Shown here one piece after another: positions 13,221 through 19,200 of a stretch of 22,594 nucleotides of DNA (positions are counted from its first letter, which is position 1; each line of letters begins with the position of its first letter). Below the pieces are notes generated by a model. It was not told the DNA's origin. It was given only the letters and a program-made list of their open reading frames with translations, and made no database searches. Location of the stretch: assembly GCF_000485595.1 (NCBI RefSeq), contig NW_014578089.1:56861-79454 (forward strand). The letters run 5' to 3'. A program made the position numbers and the translations under genes. Source of the DNA: Priapulus caudatus (taxonomy: Eukaryota; Priapulida; Priapulimorpha; Priapulimorphida; Priapulidae).

Positions 13221-16200
13221 GCAGCAGCAGTGGCGGCGGAGAGTCGGACGTTACCTGTGGATGAGGTTTGTGAGAGGTTCGATCAACTTCTTGCCTAGGC
13301 GCGGCTCCAACGGTGTCAGAGCTCCAAACTGCCACAGAAGCAAGCACGATAAAAAAAACCTTCCCCAAAAATCTGCAGAATTACTCATCCCCAGTCCGCA
13401 CTCAGTCTAACCCAGTCTAACCCAGTCTAACTCAGTCCGTACCCAGTCTAACAGAAAACATACTCCTATTTCACGGAGCACACAGCTAAATTTAATCTCA
13501 GGAGCAAATCACGCACCGGTGAGGCATAAATGCTTCTCGAATCGTAAACGTGACACTCTATAAAACAATAATTTTTCAACGATATCTTTCGCGCGGCAAT
13601 TAATACAAACGGAATTAACTCTTCAGTCTCAGTTTAACGACATCCTACCATCTCAGGCCTTTCGACTCTAGCTGCACACATATGGTGTGACCTGAGCACA
13701 TGTATAGGTGAATAAACTATGACTCTCTTAAAGTAATTATTGCGAAAGTTTTCCAGTGTTTTCCCCACTTTCATGACACCTACCGTTATTGCTTGAGTAA
13801 CAGCAATTGTCTAGAGTAACGATAAAATGTCTTAGAACCTCCGTATTCACCAAATCATGCACAATTACAACTTTGCGTTTTGTTTTGTTTACAGTTGCCA
13901 TCTCACGGACTTACTCGCGGTAGCCGCAAGACATCTATCACGGTGCAGTAATGATTACCGTCGCACCGTAGAAATCAGGTCAGTGTGTAAACACAGAGGT
14001 TCATACTAGCGTAACAGCAGTGTAGTACTAATACCGTGTAAAGTCTGTTATTAGAGAAGGTTGTGGATTACCAGTCAGATAGTAACACGGTAATGACAAT
14101 GACAGAAAGTGCTCTGAATTATTGACATAAAAAGTCAAAAATATTTACCACACAGAATTGCACGCCCTTTTGTTTTAATTATGCACTTCGTTTGAAGGCG
14201 CCATTTGTATTTTGGATAGTCGGCATACGATAATATTCGGAGCTGGTATGATGTGGTCAAATCCATTTTTCTATGCTATAACTGCATAAAATCTTAGTGT
14301 TTTTAAAGTTGGTCTAATCAGTGATGTTTCCGGTGTCAGGTGAGACTAAATTCAGCTATATTTAGTTTTTCTGAGCCAAAAAACTCGCAATACACACTTT
14401 AAGGTAGCCAAATGCCTCATCATCTAATTCGTGACGCGCATGAATGGATTACCACTGTTCCTATCTACTATCTAGCGGAACCGCAGCCAAGGGAACGAGC
14501 TTGGCGAAATTACCCCCACCCCCCCCGGCACTACTGCCGACCACCTCTCACCAGCTTTATGATCTTGATGAGCATCCAGTTGTTTGTGGAACTCGTCATC
14601 AGCTTGAAGAAGATCGGCGCGAGCGACAGGTAGTTCTTGGGATTGCGGCGCGCGAGCTCGCAGACGACATTCACCGCAGCGGATTGCACACCTGCGTCAT
14701 AGATATATATATCACATAATAAACTGAAGTAAGATAAGGCCAAAACAAAATATAGGTGTGGTTACCGTTTCCCGACCGACCCTATTTATTCCCAGCGACC
14801 CTAAACATTTTATTGTCAATTTTCTTTAAAAAGTAAAAAAAAATAAAATAAAAATTTAAAAAAAATAAAATAAAAAATGAATTGGACAGTTCCTGCTTCA
14901 AAAGGCACAACGCACATCCTTCGGACATAGTTCGTAGATAAAATGTTTCAATAAAATAAAATGTTTTCCCTACCTACCTACCCTATTTTTTTCCGGCATG
15001 AAACGGTAACCACACCTATATTTTGTTTTGGCCTAAGACGAGAGAACTTAGAAAAGCTCAAAAGAAGTTGACATTTCGTGGACCCATGAGAAGCTGCTGG
15101 CAGTGGCAAATAGGAAATTGGACTGTGTGCATGTTATTGCACGCGATTGTGCACTAATCCGGAAGAAGCCACCAAAATTCTTCAGTCTTTTCCAGAAGGT
15201 GACATGTTTACAGGTAACAGTCATAAATAATCTCTGACACCTTCCTTTATTTCAAAGGATGACTGTTACCTGCAACACATGACATGGTTATTGATTAGCT
15301 AGTCATGGTTGGAAGGAGGCAGATGGAGATGAAGACAATTGTTGCGCACACATGCATACGTGATACCAGGGTTCATAGTAGTAAGACACATGTTGAAATA
15401 AGGACTTATAAGACCATTTCTGGAGGCCAAAATAAAACTTTTTTACGCGATTTCTGATAGATCACTGACTATTAAAGTACACTAATAATATTTATATACA
15501 CAATTGCACAGCAGATTTAATTATTCCGTATTATATATATAACAATTCTTACTCTAAGTTGAGAACAGTTTATAAAAATAAGGACTATTAAGTACTTTTC
15601 TAAGTACATTTCACCAAAAATAAGTACTAATAAGGGCCCTTATTTTATTTTTGGCCAAATAAGTACTTATAAGACTTTGGAACACCCGCTACGAACCCTG
15701 GATACGCTCGCTAGTGTGGGTCTGAGAGATGACACCGTGACATACGTGCACATCTCATACTTTTGTTAATGAAGTAATGAAGATGTGAGAGAGGATACTG
15801 TGACAAGAACATACGCGCACATGTCACACGTTCATTAATGAAGCTGTGACAGATGATGCCATGACAAGTAACTATTCACTCAAATGTGCACGCACGCACT
15901 CACGCACACACACACAAAACGCACGCACGCACGCACGCACCCACACACTCACGCCCACCCACCCACAAACACACGCCCACCCACTCACGCACGCACACGC
16001 ACCCACGCTCGCACGCACACACACACACACAAACCCACACACTCACACCCACACACGCTCATGCCCATGCCCACACGCACACACCCACACACCAACACAC
16101 ACACTCGCAGCGAATATGGTGGCTACTCACCAGGGTCCGGGTCTTCGAGTTTCTCCTTTAGTCGAGCGAAGGTCGGTCGCAGGGCGTCGGGATACTTGAG

Positions 16201-19200
16201 GAACACTTTGTACATCACGAGGATCGCCTTCTTCCTGATGTAGGGCTTCGTAGAAGCCATCTGTCCACGGAAAGTTCAGAATGCACAATGTCGATCCACA
16301 CAAACTCTTAACAATGACGACATTAACTATGAAATCCCCAGTGAAAGCAACAGTTAGTTATCCCTCGTAGGTGCCTAAGTTAAGCCTATGGCACATAAGA
16401 CAGTGTCTGTAACAATAAGACATACGCCTTGCGGCCTTCCCCTTCCCTCCTCTCACCGAACCTCCTTCCCTAACCGCTTGCATAACATGGTGCCTGTCCG
16501 TTCACACGTCGCCGTGGACATTCACCGGCAATTGCCGACTATTGCCAGCACCCTCCGGTCTTCCCCACCCTCGCCCCTTCTCCTTCCCTCCTCTCACAGA
16601 TTCTCCTTCTCTACCCGCTCGCGAGACACGGACGGTGTCTCTCCGTTCTTACATCGCCGCGTTCAACTGCCGACTGTTGCTGGCACAATCAGGTCTTTCC
16701 CACCCTCGCCCCTTCTCCTTCCCTCCACCCATCAAGTCTCCTTCTCTACCCGCTCGCGCTCGCGTCAAGGACGCCGCGTCACCGCGGTCAGGGTCGTCGA
16801 GGCCACTCACCAAGGTCATGATGTCGTTGGCAAGGTCGCGAGCAAGGTCGGAGGTCAGGAAGCAGGACAGGCCCGTGAGCGCGACGGCCGCGTCGTACGT
16901 GTTCGAGCTGTTCAGATCCTACAGGTAAAAACACGTCAGGCATACAGGTGAAAACACGGCAGGCCTACAGGTAAAAACACGTCAGGCCTACAGGTAAAAA
17001 CACGTCAAGCCTACAGGTGGAAACACGTCAGGCCTACAGGTGAAAACACATCAGGCATACAGGCAAAAAACATGCCAGTCCTACAGACGAAAAACACGTC
17101 AGGTCTACAGGTAAAAACACGTATGATCCTACAGGCGAAAAACACGTCAGGCCTACAGGCAAAAAACACGTCAGGTCTACAGGTGAAAACACGTCAGGCC
17201 TACAGGGTAAAACATGTCAGGCCTACAGGGTAAAACATGTCAGGCCTACAGGTAAAAACACGTCAGGCCTACAGGTAAAAACACGTCAGGCCTACAGGCG
17301 AAAAACACGGTGAAATTCCATACTCAATCACACGCCATGTATAAAAACTTAAAATCAGGAAATCAAATTATCCTCATCTGCAAAAAATCGACATCCACGA
17401 TAACAGCATAATTCTCGTATCGATCCTCAGGCATAATACGATTTTCAATAAGACGATTTGTCAAGGACCTTCACGCTGTCGATGCAAGAGCTCGGTACCT
17501 TTCTAATCATGTTAGTCGTGAGCATCATCACATCGGTTCCCTCGTGGAAGCACTGCGCCGCTGTGAGATATCCCGATCGCTGAAGCACACAAATTGCAAT
17601 TCACCAATGAGCCTCGCAATCGTGTGTAACGTTTCGACTAACACCCGCGTTGTTACGCGATTGTGCACACGAACCACACGATCAATGATCAGAGGTATTA
17701 CTGCAGTGCTTTATGCTCGCAAGTGGGAATTGTGAAGAAATAACTTGTAATCTTGTAACGACGAGTTTGTATGTAATAATTTCGAGTAAATAATCAACAA
17801 GAATATAGAATTTGTGTTCACTAAAAGATATGTTTACAAATTCAACCGGTCACTAACTCATTATAGTTTATACCATCACACGTCCATCTCTCCGGGTCTT
17901 TATTTATATTACTCTCTCCTTATATTATCACCAACAAGCTCCACTCTACCCAGCCAATCACTCAAGACTCTAGTTCCTTTGTTTGTCCTATTACGTGCCA
18001 AAACTACATGTGCAAACCACTTGCATGTATTTAATCTACCATATGTCTATACACTGTCTACTACACGCTGCGCAACCTATCATTCATAACCTATATATAT
18101 TAACTATATATGGTAACTGGCTATTACCCCAACCTAGGCTATTTACAGCTAAATCTATCTAATGTGCAAACATGTGCAAAACACATGTTATAATCTAGCT
18201 CCACGTCATAGTAAGAACCGATCATGTGATTTCATACAGCTGATGACAATGTATCAATCGACTCTTGTAAGCAAATGAAATTCACACTATGCACGAAAAA
18301 GCTACACCCTACCTTTCTAACTGTTAACCAAGATTACGAAGACCCCACATCATCACCTACCTTGAACGTAAACTTTGGTGAGCTCATAACTTCGATGACA
18401 TTGAAGGCAGCCCAGCTTATGTCGTAGCCTAGCATCTGCAGCTATACAACGAGAGAACTATTAGCAAGAAGCACGGTAAGATTTACACGATGTCATAAAT
18501 GAATGAAATTACAATTTGTGTAATTCAGTTGTTTTCACTAAACGAAAGTAAGTGGATGTAAAAAAATAGTAGATGGTTATATTTTTGGAACTTTTGGCAG
18601 GGCCAATTCAAGCAGTGTAAATAGTGAGGGGGATTGCTTGAGAAGGTTGTGTATCTTCTCTCCATGGTGAGGGGGATGACTCCTGATATAAATGCAAATA
18701 ATAGCAAACAGAAACAAAAACTTTAAAAACTGCAATGAAATTTCGCAACGTTCTATCGGCATTTACACGCCGTTTACATTGATTAAAATAATTTCAATTA
18801 TGTCATTTTTGAGAGCATATATGATCAACACAAATTTGTGAGTCTACCCAATTATAGGCCTATATATATCGACGTTGCCAAAGAAACCGGATCCCGGATA
18901 GCTGGTAGCTACCTTGCAACGAAACTGCTGTAATTACTTATTCACAAAAGTCAGGTGCATCAGAAAGTAGCATTGGCTCTATATAGCAGTTAACTTGCCA
19001 TGATAATATATGTCATCTCTGTGTTTTCCCAGTGCAATTAACCTCGATTACTTGTTGCACACTGCAATAACTCCACGTTTATTGCCGAGTTGGTGGAAGC
19101 AACTGTTCATAGAATGCCTTTCTCAAGGATATAAATGAGGCGGAACTCAAACCTGGGCCACATTGCTTATAGCGACATCCACTTACGGATATGTTTTTTT

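Larger units (their letters stand above)
5915..13254 (-). other. AP3D1: AP3D1 intron 8 as assembled, including an assembly gap and probable misjoined sequence
   Basis: The intron contains the end of segment B, an inserted block (6475-12163) with a MITE, a minisatellite and an inverted copy of segment A, a 25-N gap, segment C, and a CAG/CAA repeat next to exon 8. No additional coding exon was recognised. The true intron could be several kb shorter. Confidence 0.6.
14692..16130 (-). other. AP3D1: AP3D1 intron 6
   Basis: This 1.4-kb phase-1 intron holds a PIF/Harbinger-like MITE, a hAT-like MITE, an imperfect inverted repeat at 15201-15283 and a long CA/CACG microsatellite ending close to the exon 6 donor. 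An ATG-less open frame on the plus strand (about 15052-15232) is unidentified. Confidence 0.8.

Noticed and set aside
15846-16243. Three overlapping His/Thr-rich open frames
   Set aside because: They are translations of the CA/CACG microsatellite and of the strand opposite exon 6.
16388-16951. 187- and 128-codon open frames on the plus strand
   Set aside because: They cross a pyrimidine-rich tandem repeat and run antisense through exon 5 of AP3D1, which explains their openness.
16914-17309. Regular 23-bp repeat array considered as a CRISPR array
   Set aside because: Units are directly abutting with no unique spacers, and the array lies in an intron of an animal gene; it is a minisatellite.
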